Part shown: in pieces, positions 1 to 9,132 of the stretch
How positions within the stretch are numbered: position 1 is the first letter of the stretch
Layout of the letters: each line of letters opens with the position of its first letter
From: Homarus americanus
Taxonomy: Eukaryota; Arthropoda; Malacostraca; Decapoda; Nephropidae
Assembly: GCF_018991925.1 (NCBI RefSeq)
Contig: NW_024725489.1
Location: 7,415,065 to 7,479,064 of the forward strand
Reading direction: 5' to 3'
Length of the DNA stretch: 64,000 nucleotides
Made by a program: the position numbers and the translations under genes
Notes under the pieces: model-generated
Databases searched by the model: none
Told to the model about the DNA's origin: nothing
Seen by the model: only the letters and a program-made list of their open reading frames with translations

Positions 1-160
1 TTCCCTCACTTCCTGTCCATATATCCTCCCTCCTTCCCTCACTTCCTGCCCATATATCCTCCCTCCTTCCCTCACTGCCTGCCCATCTATCATCCCTCCA
101 TCTCTCACTTCCTGCTCACCTATCATCCCTCTCTACCTTCCCTCCCTCTCAGCCCACCTC
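1..160. repeat. Pyrimidine-rich minisatellite in amylase intron 2
   Basis: Diverged copies of a roughly 30-base unit built on CCTCCCTCC, TTCCCTCACTTCCTG and CCATATAT run from the window edge to about base 160. The tract lies just downstream (minus strand) of the amylase exon 2 splice donor, so it would be intronic. No coding potential is seen. Confidence 0.7.
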
Positions 161-170
161 TCATCTCTCA

Positions 171-326
<156 letters not shown>

Positions 327-449
327 TCAACCACACACGTGTACTATATTAGTAGGTGGAATATAAAACAACACCTGTCACACACACATACACACACGCT
401 TGGTAACACTTTTCACTCACACACACACACACACACACTTGGCAACACC

Positions 450-1040
450 TGGGTTCATACAAAGGAGTGTTAGTTATAAGACTAGCGAGGTCACCTTAAG
501 ACTATATCTTGCGCTTGTGAAACCTCACCTGGATTACGCAGTTCAATTCTGGTCACCGTATTATAAAATGGATATAGAATCCTTGGAAAGAATTCACAGG
601 AGAATAACAAGACTAATCCCGGGCATTAGGAACCTTGAGTATAGAGACAGATTAAAGCATCTTAATTTGCACTCCCTCGAGAGACGTAGAGCGAGGGGCG
701 TCATGATAGAGGTGTATAAATGGAAGTCAGGGCTAAACAAAGGGGACATTATAAAGGTACTCAAACTTTCCAACCAAGAGCGAACTCGTAACATTGGTAT
801 TAAATTAGACAAATTTAGATATAGGCCCGAAATAGGTAAATATTGGTTTGGAAACAGCGTAGTGGATGAATGGAAAAAGTTACCAAATGTCATCATTAAC
901 TCGAATACGCTGGATAGCTCCAAACATAGGTTGGATGCTTATATGAGCAATAGAGGTTGGGTGAAAATGGGACTGTCCAGTATGGGCCAATAGCCCCTCT
1001 GCAGTTTCCACCATTCTTATGTTCTTATGTTCTTATGTTC
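450..1040 (+). mobile_element. 5'-truncated CR1-like LINE, 3' end
   Basis: The translation from about base 450 gives the C-terminal thumb region of a CR1-type reverse transcriptase: [33 protein letters not shown], then [20 protein letters not shown] and RLDAYMSNRGW. The active-site region is absent because the copy is 5'-truncated. It stays open to a stop at 991 and ends in a (TTCTTATG)n tail at about 1015-1040, the same tail found on the CR1 copies near 45.0 and 46.35 kb. It lies in amylase intron 1, antisense to the gene. It is a dead fragment. Confidence 0.85.
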
Positions 1041-1526
1041 GCACGTGCATATTAGTAGGTGGAATATAAGACAACACCTGTCACACACACACACACACAC
1101 ACACTTGGCAACACCTGTCTGTATTACCCTTGCCTTATAGGCGGAAGCATTTATATAAATGAGTTAATTACATTAGACTTATATACTCCATCATCCCCTG
1201 TAACTTTCCACTAGCTATGAGGTAGCATGTTCAAAGCACGTGATAAGGTGTGCCCACGGGAAGTCACATCACTTAGTGCTGAGCTTAAGGATTAAGTGAC
1301 GTCTCAGGGAGACGTCATTGAGAGCCATTGTGGATGGTTCTGTTTTCCCTCGAGGGAGGACGTCCGATATATTTCCGTTCTTCCCTCAATGGGTCCCTAC
1401 TCACCTTACTCAACTATCTCATCAACAGGACGTACTTAGCAGAGCTATTTAACATAGCCTTCGTCTGCATTTAACACTCATAGCTACAGTGGTTAAATTA
1501 CGGTGATAATCATTTTGGAAAGTGTA

Positions 1527-1686
1527 CAATCAAAGACAAAAGTCGTGTCGTGGTTTTGTCAGAAGATTAAATATAACTCGTGAAGCATTATGAGAGCTCC
1601 CTACCACAAGGCAGAGTGCACCAAAAGTTTAGCCCTTCGGCATATGTTTACACCAAATTTCACGACACGACTTTTGTCTTTCATTG
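1527..1686. mobile_element. Tc1/mariner-type MITE, 160 bp
   Basis: The ends are inverted repeats of about 28 bp: CAATCAAAGACAAAAGTCGT on the left and its near-perfect complement on the right. TA dinucleotides flank both ends (1525-1526 and 1687-1688). A TA duplication is the signature of Tc1/mariner transposition. There is no coding capacity, so this is a non-autonomous deletion derivative within amylase intron 1. Confidence 0.8.
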
Positions 1687-2384
1687 TATACATAAAACCT
1701 TTTATAATAAATACAAACAAGGAACATAATGGATTTCACTACAGAAGATCCAATAAACTTTGATCTATATTTTAGTTTGTCTAAAATATAAGGTAACGTG
1801 CTTCACAAGTGATTGCTACAAGTGGTGACAACCCAGGAAGGTTGTTACACATATGGCAGTTTCACAAGTAACTGTTATATTCACAGTAACAGTCACCTCA
1901 ACAGAGACACAGTTGGTAAAAGAAGAGATATCATGTTCTCCCCATTACTGTGGCATACTGTTACATCTGTTACTAAGAGAAGTAATTCGTTATATGTCAA
2001 CTACTCACGTGTATATTAATAGGTGGAATATAAGACAACAGCTGTCAACGCATACACACACTTGGCAACACCTGTCACACACACACACACTTGACAACAT
2101 CTGTTAAACACACACGTGGCAACACCTGTTAAACACACACACACACACACACACTCACTCTTGGCAACACCTGTCAACAACTCATCAGTAAGTCTCAATA
2201 AAAATACCAACATTATCAAAATCCTTTCATTAAAAACTGATCAGTTTAAACCCCGGTAGATTAATAAAAATTCAACTTTAAAAATAAGTCTTGAAAAATA
2301 AGCACAATAAAATATCGTCTGCTTGTCAGTCTGTATCTTGTGTGTGTGTGTGCGTGTGCCTGTGTGTGAGTGTGTGTCACCCAC

Positions 2385-2543
2385 CTGGACAGCACAGTAG
2401 CCGGCCTGACCCAGGAATCTCTCACACTCGGCAGCAATGTCAGACCACTTCCACTCAAACAGGTGAACGATGGTCTGGCGTTCGTCACAGGTGGGCGTGT
2501 CGTAACCTATCGCCAAGACCACGCCCACTGCCGCCACTAACAT
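2385..2543 (-). CDS. Alpha-amylase, first coding exon with signal peptide
   Basis: The ATG at 2543-2541 opens a 53-codon exon. Residues 1-13 ([13 protein letters not shown]) form a hydrophobic signal peptide, so the enzyme is secreted. The mature start has a Cys followed by [20 protein letters not shown], then [11 protein letters not shown], the N-terminal strand and helix of GH13 animal amylases. The exon ends with CAG next to the donor GTGGGTGA and joins exon 2 in phase 0 to give the conserved VQVSPP. In-frame stops lie upstream of this ATG and it is the first ATG after them. A possible acceptor (TTTCAG, then GTTG) ends four bases before the ATG, so a separate 5' noncoding exon is an alternative to a promoter immediately upstream. 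The reading frame is intact. Confidence 0.9.
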
Positions 2544-2594
2544 CAACCTGAAACATCAACATCATAAATATCTCCATAATGTATATAGTGCAGG

Positions 2595-2602
2595 TATATA
2601 AA
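2595..2602 (-). promoter_or_regulatory. Candidate TATA box of the amylase gene
   Basis: On the minus strand TTTATATA lies about 52 bases upstream of the amylase ATG. With initiation some 25-30 bases downstream, the leader would be only about 25 bases. This competes with the idea of an upstream exon spliced at TTTCAG (2547-2552). Position and motif are the only evidence. Confidence 0.4.
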
Positions 2603-2619
2603 CAATGTAAACATATAGT

Positions 2620-3080
2620 ACTCTCTCCACCTTCCTCTCTTCCACTTTACAAATTTCCGCTATATCCACATCTCCATCACCTCCCCCCTCTCTCTCACAC
2701 ACACACCCTGCCTTCCTTCCTTCTCCTCTGCCTGCTTCACCGCCTGGCCTCCTCCTCCCCACTCCACCAAGATGCACTGTTTTCCTATTTGTAAACAGCG
2801 CACCATAAAGGGCTGGCATGACGCTCTCACCCCCTGCTGCCGCCTCTACACCTCACACACTCTCTACGATACACACAGATATTTATTTAGTAAATTCGCC
2901 ATACAAGTACACTGTGTTGGCTGCCTGTGTGTCGTGGTGTTTATATATCCAGGTGATGTGTGAAGCAACCAACACTGATTGACGGCTGAGAAGATTCACT
3001 CCCCATGTGTGTGTTTCCTTGTCGTGTAACCACTGATTGCCTCGTTAGCCACTTTACGGTACTATGGGTGGTACTTGTCT
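2620..3080. other. Intergenic stretch with no recognisable gene
   Basis: This holds a CT-rich stretch (about 2620-2730) and otherwise unremarkable sequence upstream of the amylase gene. I see no exon, RNA gene or element boundary. Confidence 0.5.
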
Positions 3081-3086
3081 CCTGTA

Positions 3087-3240
3087 CAGTCACCCAAAAA
3101 AGTCCTGTCGCGAACCATGAACCCCGAGATTCAGACTCTTGAATTCGAAGCATTTATGGACAGAATAATGTCTCAGTGTCTACTGCTTCGGGTTCACGAG
3201 TCTGAATCGTGGTTCGCGACAGGACTTTTTTGGGTGACTG
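3087..3240. mobile_element. Tc1/mariner-type MITE, 154 bp, near-palindromic
   Basis: The terminal inverted repeats begin CAGTCACCCAAAAAAGTCCT and extend for about 31 identical bases, with further imperfect pairing (ATTCAGACTC) across most of the element. TA flanks both ends (3085-3086, 3241-3242). CAGT termini with a TA duplication are typical of Tc1/mariner. It has no gene. Confidence 0.85.
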
Positions 3241-3309
3241 TATCTGTACGTGAAACTGTATTTGTATTTGTGTCATGGCGGTGCTGGGGACATTTTTACC
3301 TTTACCTGC

Positions 3310-3985
3310 CTTATTTATTTAATGGCCACCCACTATAGGTGGCCAAGGTGGGTGAAGAGGGCCAGTGGCCTCTGTAGGATCCCTCCATTGCTCTTGAGAG
3401 TATCGTCAAGGCCTATTTTGAAGCCCAGTACATGGCACTGTCAACCAGCCCAAGCTGTGGAAGCTTGGGCTGGTTGACAGTGCCATAGTTCTATCAGCCT
3501 CTGCGTGAAAAAGTATTTCCTTATGATGGTTCTGCATGATAATTTGACGAGCTGGTAGTTATTTTCACTCGTATTGGTGCTGCGTGACATCACAAACAAG
3601 TGTCCCGGGTTCACGTTTTCCATCACGTTGATGATTTTGAATGTATCATTAAGATCTGCCCAGGTGTGTCTTGTCTGGGGGTTTGTTAGTCCTAAGGCCC
3701 TCAGTCAATTTGGATAAACGAGATGACATAGTTCCGGAATCATATTGGTCGCTCTGTGTTGCAGCTTTTCTGGGAATAGTAGATCTATCTGGAGGTAGAA
3801 TTTCCATGCCTGAGGCTGTATACATTAATCCAGACTGGGACTTACTTGAGATTTGAAGGAGCATTTTCCTATCTTTGTATTGAAAGGTACGCTTTATAAT
3901 TCCCAGATCTCGGTTTACTTTCTTCACTTGTTGCGCCGCCGTCACTGACTGATCTATCACAACGCCAAGATCTTTCTTCTTAAGT
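3310..3985 (-). mobile_element. Decayed CR1/L2-like LINE fragment ('family B')
   Basis: On the minus strand the opening reads DLGVVIDQSVTAAQQ, then KVNRDLGIIKRTFQYKDRKM, the connection region of a CR1/L2-type reverse transcriptase. Further on, SKLTEGLRT, DTFKIINVMENVNPGHLF and RKYFFTQRLIELW follow in shifted frames. The catalytic domain is missing and frames change several times. The fragment carries an inverted duplication (3433-3485). It differs from families A and CR1 elsewhere in the window. Confidence 0.7.
3433..3485. repeat. Perfect hairpin with 24-bp arms
   Basis: TGGCACTGTCAACCAGCCCA continuing AGCT is followed by a 5-base loop (GTGGA) and then its exact complement. The arms match without mismatch. 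The hairpin lies in the 3' coding part of the decayed family B LINE and looks like a local inverted duplication. It could extrude as a cruciform or fold in RNA. Confidence 0.9.
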
Positions 3986-3987
3986 CA

Positions 3988-4072
3988 GGTTAGCTCGGGT
4001 TAGCATTGCTTAGGTTAGGTAAAGTTCAGGTTAGGTTAGGTTAGGTTAGGCTAGGTTAGGTTAAGTTAGAAA
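3988..4072 (+). repeat. Interstitial telomere-like (TTAGG)n tract
   Basis: Near-perfect TTAGG repeats (GGTTAGGTTAGGTTAGG) occupy about 4028-4065, preceded by degenerate forms from 3988. TTAGG is the canonical arthropod telomere repeat. The block abuts a GGACAG minisatellite on its right. A short TTAGG run also ends the window. Confidence 0.8.
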
Positions 4073-4078
4073 ATAAGG

Positions 4079-4400
4079 GCAGGTGTACAGGGACGGAAAG
4101 GTGGACAGAGAGGAACAGGTGGACAGAGAGGGACAGGTGGACAGAGAGGGACAGGTAGACAGGGAGGGACAGATAGACAGGGAGGGACAGGTAGACAGGG
4201 AGGGATAGACAGACAGGGAGGGACAGGTGGACAGGGAGGGACAGGTGGACAGGGAGGGACAGGTGGATAGGAGGACAGATAGACAGGAGGGCTGGTGGTA
4301 GACAGGGGAGGGACAGACAGACAGGAGGACAGAGACAGGAGGGCCAGGTGGACAGGGAGGATAGGTGGACAGGAGACAGGTGGATAGGTGAAGGACAGGA
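4079..4400 (+). repeat. 18-bp GGACAGG minisatellite
   Basis: About 17 diverged copies of GGACAGGTGGACAGGGAG. The reverse strand reads as repetitive Pro/Ser/Cys/Leu peptides in several frames, which is a by-product of the repeat rather than a gene. Confidence 0.85.
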
Positions 4401-4499
4401 GTGTAAACCACCATAGTGTCTCCCCATGATGGCTTCTGTGTGTGCTATGAGAGTCTGTACGGGGAGCTGTGCTTATATGGGGGCGGCTGTGTCACGCTG

Positions 4500-4960
4500 T
4501 GCTTCCCACCAATCACACAACCCCTCCTACCCTCCTCATTCCTTCCTCTCCCCTCCCTCACTCCTCTCCATCATTCCCTCCTCCGCTCCCTCACTCTTTT
4601 CCACCCTTCACTCTTTTCCATCCCTCATTCCTTCCTCCCGTCCCTCAACCCTTTTCATCCGTCATTCCTTTCCACCCCGCCCCTCCTTCACCCGTCCCTC
4701 CAAGCTTCTCGTCTGTTTACCTGTGTGCAGCTGACGAGTTTACAGCAGCAGCAACAGATAACACGAGGAAACACTATTCTCCCTGACCCTAATCTCCCTC
4801 GCTCTCCCTCTTTCCCTCTCCTCCCTCATCCTCCTTCCCTCTCCTCCCTTACCCTCTTTCCTTCTCCTCCCTCACCCTCCTACCTCTCCCCCCACACCTT
4901 CCTCCCCATCCGCCCTCAACCTCCTCCCCTCTCCTCCCTCAACTCTCCTCCATTACAAGA
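4500..4960 (+). repeat. Polypyrimidine (CCCTC/CTTCC) tract
   Basis: Low-complexity C/T sequence with diverged CCTCCCTCA repeats, open in several frames only because of its composition. It may adopt triplex structure. No gene is called. Confidence 0.7.
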
Positions 4961-5740
4961 AAAAATATGTTATAAAGAGATAAGAGACAAAGTATTTATC
5001 AACACAGCCATAAATATACACAATGAACCATGTCAGGTGTGTGTGTGTCTCTCACAATTCAAATAAAATATTAATAGTGGTATAGCGAAGGGTTTAGCCA
5101 CGAGACACCAATCACCATCAAAGAGCTTCTGTTGTCGACCAATGATGTAGTAGCTTGTGACAGTGACCAAATTGTCGCTATAACATGTGGTAGCGAGTGA
5201 GGCAGGTGGGAGACAACAGGTGATGGGTGATAGAGTCTCCTGCACTCACCCTCAATACGACCTTGTTATGCTACACCCCCCACCATAGCCACACCACCCC
5301 AGCCACACCTCAACCCCCACCACCCCCCATCCCAGTCACCCCTCCACCCCAGCATCACACACCCCCCCAGCCTGTACGACGCAACATACGTGTGACAACT
5401 ACGGCTTTAAATACTGTTACGTGGATCATCGTTAAGTGATTCATCTCAAAAATTAACAAAGAAAAAAAGGTGTTTAATCGCTAATAATTAATACCATTAT
5501 TGTGTTAAATGGCTCACTTAACAAAGCCTCTCTACACAGACAGACAGACATCCTCAGGACACCAGCAGCCACCAGGACAGTACAGGTCAGGTGCCACTGT
5601 GACCCCATAACACACATCATCTTCCTCCCCAACACGTGCATCATCAGCCTGTTGATGAGAACATGTTGTGTATATAAATATTAATTACTGGCACCTGGCG
5701 CACACACACACTAACTTTATCACACGCACATACTAACACA
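4961..5740. other. No recognisable gene
   Basis: AT-moderate sequence with a C/A-rich block (about 5270-5370, CACCCC repeats). Nothing coding or structural was recognised. Confidence 0.5.
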
Positions 5741-5814
5741 CACAGATAATGGTTGCCCCTCGTGTAACGAGGATGGCCGGCCCAAAAGCCACCTAGGCGT
5801 GAATTTGTTTAAGG

Positions 5815-6097
5815 TGTAGAAGCTGTCGCCAACACAAAAACCACACCCTGAGTTAACGAGTGGCATGACCCAGTGTCAAGGAATATTCCGAGAAGACCGG
5901 ATAACTCACCAACTGCACTGGCTAACCATTACCCCGGAACACGATCCGCAAATCGATTAACTTCTAGGTCCCCAATTACTGCTGGGTAGACAGGAGGCAA
6001 ATGGCGAAAGAAACTTGTCCGTAGTTTCACCCTGCCTGGGAATCGAACCCGGGTACACTCTCTTGAGAGACGAGCAGGCTGACCATTACACCACAAA
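5815..6097 (-). mobile_element. tRNA-derived SINE
   Basis: Reading the minus strand from about 6097, the head has an A-box-like TGGTGTAATGGTCAGCC (6079-6095) and, about 30 bases on, a perfect B box GGTTCGATTCC (6038-6048). This is the internal RNA polymerase III promoter of a tRNA. A tRNA-unrelated body of about 200 bases follows, so it is a SINE and not a tRNA gene. The head is followed on the plus strand by (CA)n sequence. The left boundary is approximate. Confidence 0.75.
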
Positions 6098-6190
6098 CAC
6101 ACGCACACACATACTAACACTTGCATACACATAGTAATACACACACATACGCATTCTAACACACACACTAACACACACATACACACAAAC

Positions 6191-6300
<110 letters not shown>

Positions 6301-6811
6301 GGTCTCTCTTTCCTAAGCATGACACCATTATGTCCCGCCCAAATGAGATAAGAAAACTGTTAAGGATATTCAGAAAAATATATAAGAGAACATGCAGTTA
6401 TGAATGACGTATCCAAGAAAAATGTACAAAACTCTGATAATAGTGACGATAGCGGGAAGTTTTATAATTACGTAAGAAAATGAACAGGAAAATACAATTC
6501 TTAGTTGAGAGATTTATATAATGCTCCGGATGAGGCTTAAATAGGCTATGGCTTTATATTTATAAACAATGAAGTGATCATGTATTATATTTCTGCACTT
6601 CGAGAATAATTCGTATAGATTCACAGTTTGTATACCTGACCAGTCTATGTGCTAAATATGAACTTGTATGGCGCCTTTCTAAGTATATAATTAATTATAA
6701 ACTGAATATTCTTAAAGATGTCAACTCCGAATTTAAACTTATATTTTTTTGGTGATTAGACAAAAAATATATCTAGCACGTCACTAAAGAATATTGTTAA
6801 GATCCTCTTCC
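6301..6811. other. AT-rich stretch, possible LINE relic
   Basis: Around 6415-6500 the plus strand reads KNVQNSDNSDDSGKFYNYVR before a stop, which resembles the endonuclease-RT linker of a LINE. This is too short to classify. Nothing else is recognised. Confidence 0.3.
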
Positions 6812-6960
6812 TTCACCGCTTACCCAGCTTCCACCACGGGTTACTAGCGGCCAGGGTCGTATGTACAGAAGCAGTAGATATCTCAAGTGTTGTCGAATTA
6901 CCACTGGCTGTCCCGCCAGTCTCCGGTAATTTCCCGACGATCGGTATCAGTGTACAGACA
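6812..6960 (+). repeat. Dispersed repeat, copy 1 (second copy at 63.84 kb)
   Basis: The stretch containing CACCGCTTACCCAGCTTCCA, GTATGTACAGAAGCA, TTGTCGAATTACCACTGGCT and GGTAATTTCCCGACGATCG recurs in the same orientation at 63842-63980 with about 85-90% identity by eye. The element type is unknown. Confidence 0.8.
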
Positions 6961-7213
6961 AACAACAGGCAGGTAGATTTCCACCAGGTCAGTGAAACAT
7001 ACTCGTGCACTGTAGTCTTGTTTAATAAACACTAAATCTTCACAACACTGTTAACAGGGTAATGTCTTCACAGCTGGACTTCTCACTTCGAATATATAGT
7101 TAGCACACTACCAGTGTACAATTCCTTAGTCTTCTCACTTTATGTTAATCACAACAATTCCACAATACTTGCACAAAAAATGTCTTCAGTTGTTCTGCAT
7201 GGTCATTCACACC

Positions 7214-7534
7214 AGGGAGTGACAGTTGGGCAAAAAGTTGCACCCAATTGCTTGGGTTGGATTATTTGTCTATCGGCCACGCTAATTCTGAATATGTTTG
7301 AGTTTTTTACATCATTGCATTAAAAGGTTTGTGGATATTTTTGGGTTTGGCATGAAAAACGCGAAAAAACTGTAAATAATAAAGGGACTGGCAATGTGGC
7401 ACAACCTGTTAAAATCAAGTTATTGAATTGGATTATTCGACTACTGTGTACACTGGTTCATAATATGCTATTGTTTCACAACTCAATGCGCTACAAATTA
7501 TGCCGATATTTTTGCTGCAAGTCACCACATACGT
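7214..7534 (+). repeat. Left terminal inverted repeat, ~320 bp
   Basis: Complementary to 8810-9132. Shared blocks include AGGGAGTGACAG at the tip, GTGGCACAACCTGTTAAAAT in the middle and CAAGTCACCACATACGT at the inner end. The stop codon of the internal gene falls inside this arm (7522-7524), so its last codons are arm sequence. Confidence 0.85.
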
Positions 7535-8427
7535 CTCTCCACTTTCTTCCAGTTAGTCACTTTAGACTTGTCCCTTTCAGTTATGATGTTGTCTGCAGCT
7601 CTGATGGTGTTTGCGATGTGAGCCACTGCATCATTGGATACCTTGAACCTGTCAGCAGTTTCTCCGATCCTGTCCTCGGCTTCTTTCTCCCTTTTCCTTT
7701 TCTCTGATCTTGCTCTCCTGTCGACCATAGCCTTGAACTCATTGTCATTGACATCCTTATAATCACTATCTTCCTGAGCACTGTCATCCACTGCCGACAC
7801 TTTACACGACATCCTCTCCATCTCCTCCTTACTCTTTGACCTCATCTTCTCAGTTTTCCTCTCTTCCTCAGCCCTTTTCTTTGCCCTCTTCGCTTCCTTC
7901 TCCCTCTCTTCTTTCAGCTTGGCAGTCACAATTTTGTCAACGCCATCAATGCAGCCCTCCCTTCCCGGTTTCCTCTGGGCTGCCAGGAAGCTTTTCTCTC
8001 GCTCGTGCACTTTGCTGTCGTCTGCCACATCAAACAACTTCTCAGCTATATCCTCGAACCTCATCTTCAGCTTCCCGTTCTTCGTTTTCTTCCTTTTCTG
8101 TTTCTGTCCATTTCCCTTCATCATCATCGTCTCCCTCCGCATCCTCCACAGGTCGTGGACTCTCATTTTCACCCTGATTTCAGAGATAGTGGGGACAGTG
8201 GCCTTCCTATACACATCCAGTACCTTCTCAGTCACCTTGTTGGTGACATCCATATAATCAAAAGCATTTGTTCTTCTCCTTAACCTCTCGTTTTCTGCTT
8301 CATAAGCCAGGGCACTTCCAACTTCCTTGTTCAGAGGCAACTTGTTAGATGGCAGAGGCATCCGAACCCCGAACACCTTATTGTTACCCTGGCGCAGCTG
8401 AGTGTTGCTAATCTTAGGACGACCCAT
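7522..8427 (-). CDS. Unrecognised charged, coiled-coil protein of TIR element
   Basis: 301 residues from the ATG at 8427-8425, which has a strong Kozak context (GCCACCAAGATGG). A splice acceptor (TTTTGCAG, exon from 8451) lies just upstream, suggesting an intron in the leader. The N-terminus (MGRPKISNTQL, then FGVRMPLPSNKLPL) is compact and may be globular. Residues about 50-120 contain DYMDVTNKVTEKVL and a basic patch (KQKRKKTKNGK). From about 165 a long Lys/Glu/Arg-rich helix or coiled coil runs (EREKEAKRAKKRAEEE). The tail has AVAHIANTIRAADNI. I see no signal peptide, membrane segment, DDE/DDD signature or zinc finger. The frame is fully open with no decay, unlike most elements here. Its place between long inverted repeats suggests a mobile-element protein. 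I do not assign a function. Confidence 0.65.
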   Translation of the reverse strand: MGRPKISNTQLRQGNNKVFGVRMPLPSNKLPLNKEVGSALAYEAENERLRRRTNAFDYMDVTNKVTEKVLDVYRKATVPTISEIRVKMRVHDLWRMRRETMMMKGNGQKQKRKKTKNGKLKMRFEDIAEKLFDVADDSKVHEREKSFLAAQRKPGREGCIDGVDKIVTAKLKEEREKEAKRAKKRAEEERKTEKMRSKSKEEMERMSCKVSAVDDSAQEDSDYKDVNDNEFKAMVDRRARSEKRKREKEAEDRIGETADRFKVSNDAVAHIANTIRAADNIITERDKSKVTNWKKVERRMW

Positions 8428-8596
8428 CTTGGTGGCGGCCCTTTGAACTAACTGCAAAACAACACAGAAAAACAACTTTCAGCACTTCAATATCACCACC
8501 TATTGAACAATATTTTATTCAAAAGTACGGACTGAGATTTTGTCCTTAACTGTCCAAGTCAAGCTACTTGGGCTGAATTCGTTGATCAGTCCTGGG

Positions 8597-8792
8597 ACGA
8601 ATATTACCATCGGCGTGAATAGATTCCGTGGAATAAATTCAGGGCATTCCCGTCCAGGGAGCCTCAACAAACTCTGTAAATATTGCCATTTGCCTGCCAT
8701 TGGCACATATACGGAGTTTGGTAATGTTCCATGAGCGGGAATGTCCTGAATTCATTCCACGGAATCTATCCACGCCGTTGGTAATATTGGGC
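8597..8792. repeat. Nested inverted repeat inside the TIR element
   Basis: AATATTACCATCGGCGTG and ATAGATTCCGTGGAAT(A/G)AAT on the left (8597-8655) pair with the complement at 8733-8792. A loop of about 80 bases separates arms of about 58 bp at about 90% identity. It lies between the gene and the right arm and is either a separate MITE inserted in the element or part of its structure. Confidence 0.75.
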
Positions 8793-8809
8793 CCTGGTTT
8801 TCGAAATAT

Positions 8810-9132
8810 ACGTATGTGGTGACTTGCAGCAAAAATATCGGCATAATTTGTAGCGCATTGAGTTGTAAAACAATAGCATATTATGAACCAGTGTACACAG
8901 TAGTCGAATAATCCAATTCAATAACTTGATTTTAACAGGTTGTGCCACATTGCCAGTCCTTTATTATTTACAGTTTTTTTGCGTTTTTCATGCCAAACCC
9001 AAAAGTATCCACAAACCTTCTAATGCAATGATGTAAAAAACTCAAACATATTCGGAATTAGCGTGGCCGATAAACAAATAATCCAACCCAAGCAATTAGA
9101 TTTTGAAAACTTTTGCCAAACTGTCACTCCCT
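8810..9132 (-). repeat. Right terminal inverted repeat, ~320 bp
   Basis: Inverted partner of 7214-7534; the outer tip is CTGTCACTCCCT. It lies upstream of the internal gene, so it would carry the promoter. A few single-base differences and small indels separate the arms. Confidence 0.85.

Larger units (their letters stand above)
334..2175 (+). repeat. Three dispersed copies of a (CA)n-linked unit
   Basis: A unit reading roughly CACGTGTA, TATTAGTAGGTGGAATATAA, GACAACACCTGTC, followed by (CA)n and TTGGCAACACCTGT, occurs near 334-450, 1041-1118 and 2006-2175. Copies differ by substitutions and CA-run length. The LINE fragment at 450-1040 sits inside or next to the first copy. The unit may be the remains of one tandem array or of an older element. 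Confidence 0.6.
7214..9132 (-). mobile_element. Long-TIR DNA element with one unknown gene
   Basis: A 1.92-kb unit bounded by inverted repeats of about 320 bp (7214-7534 and 8810-9132). The arms start AGGGAGTGACAG and similarity may extend outward to ACAC(C/T)AGGG. The arms align over their whole length with small indels and substitutions. Between them are one minus-strand gene (7522-8427) and a second, smaller inverted repeat (8597-8792). The layout is that of a DNA transposon with one product, but I do not recognise a transposase and find no convincing target-site duplication. It could be a deleted derivative that captured a gene, or a little-studied family. Confidence 0.7.

Noticed and set aside
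4056..5066. Pro/Ser-rich open frames on both strands
   Set aside because: They arise from the GGACAG minisatellite and the polypyrimidine tract; low complexity, no homology.
6030..6097. tRNA gene
   Set aside because: A and B boxes are present but no full cloverleaf with matching acceptor stem is apparent, and a SINE body follows.
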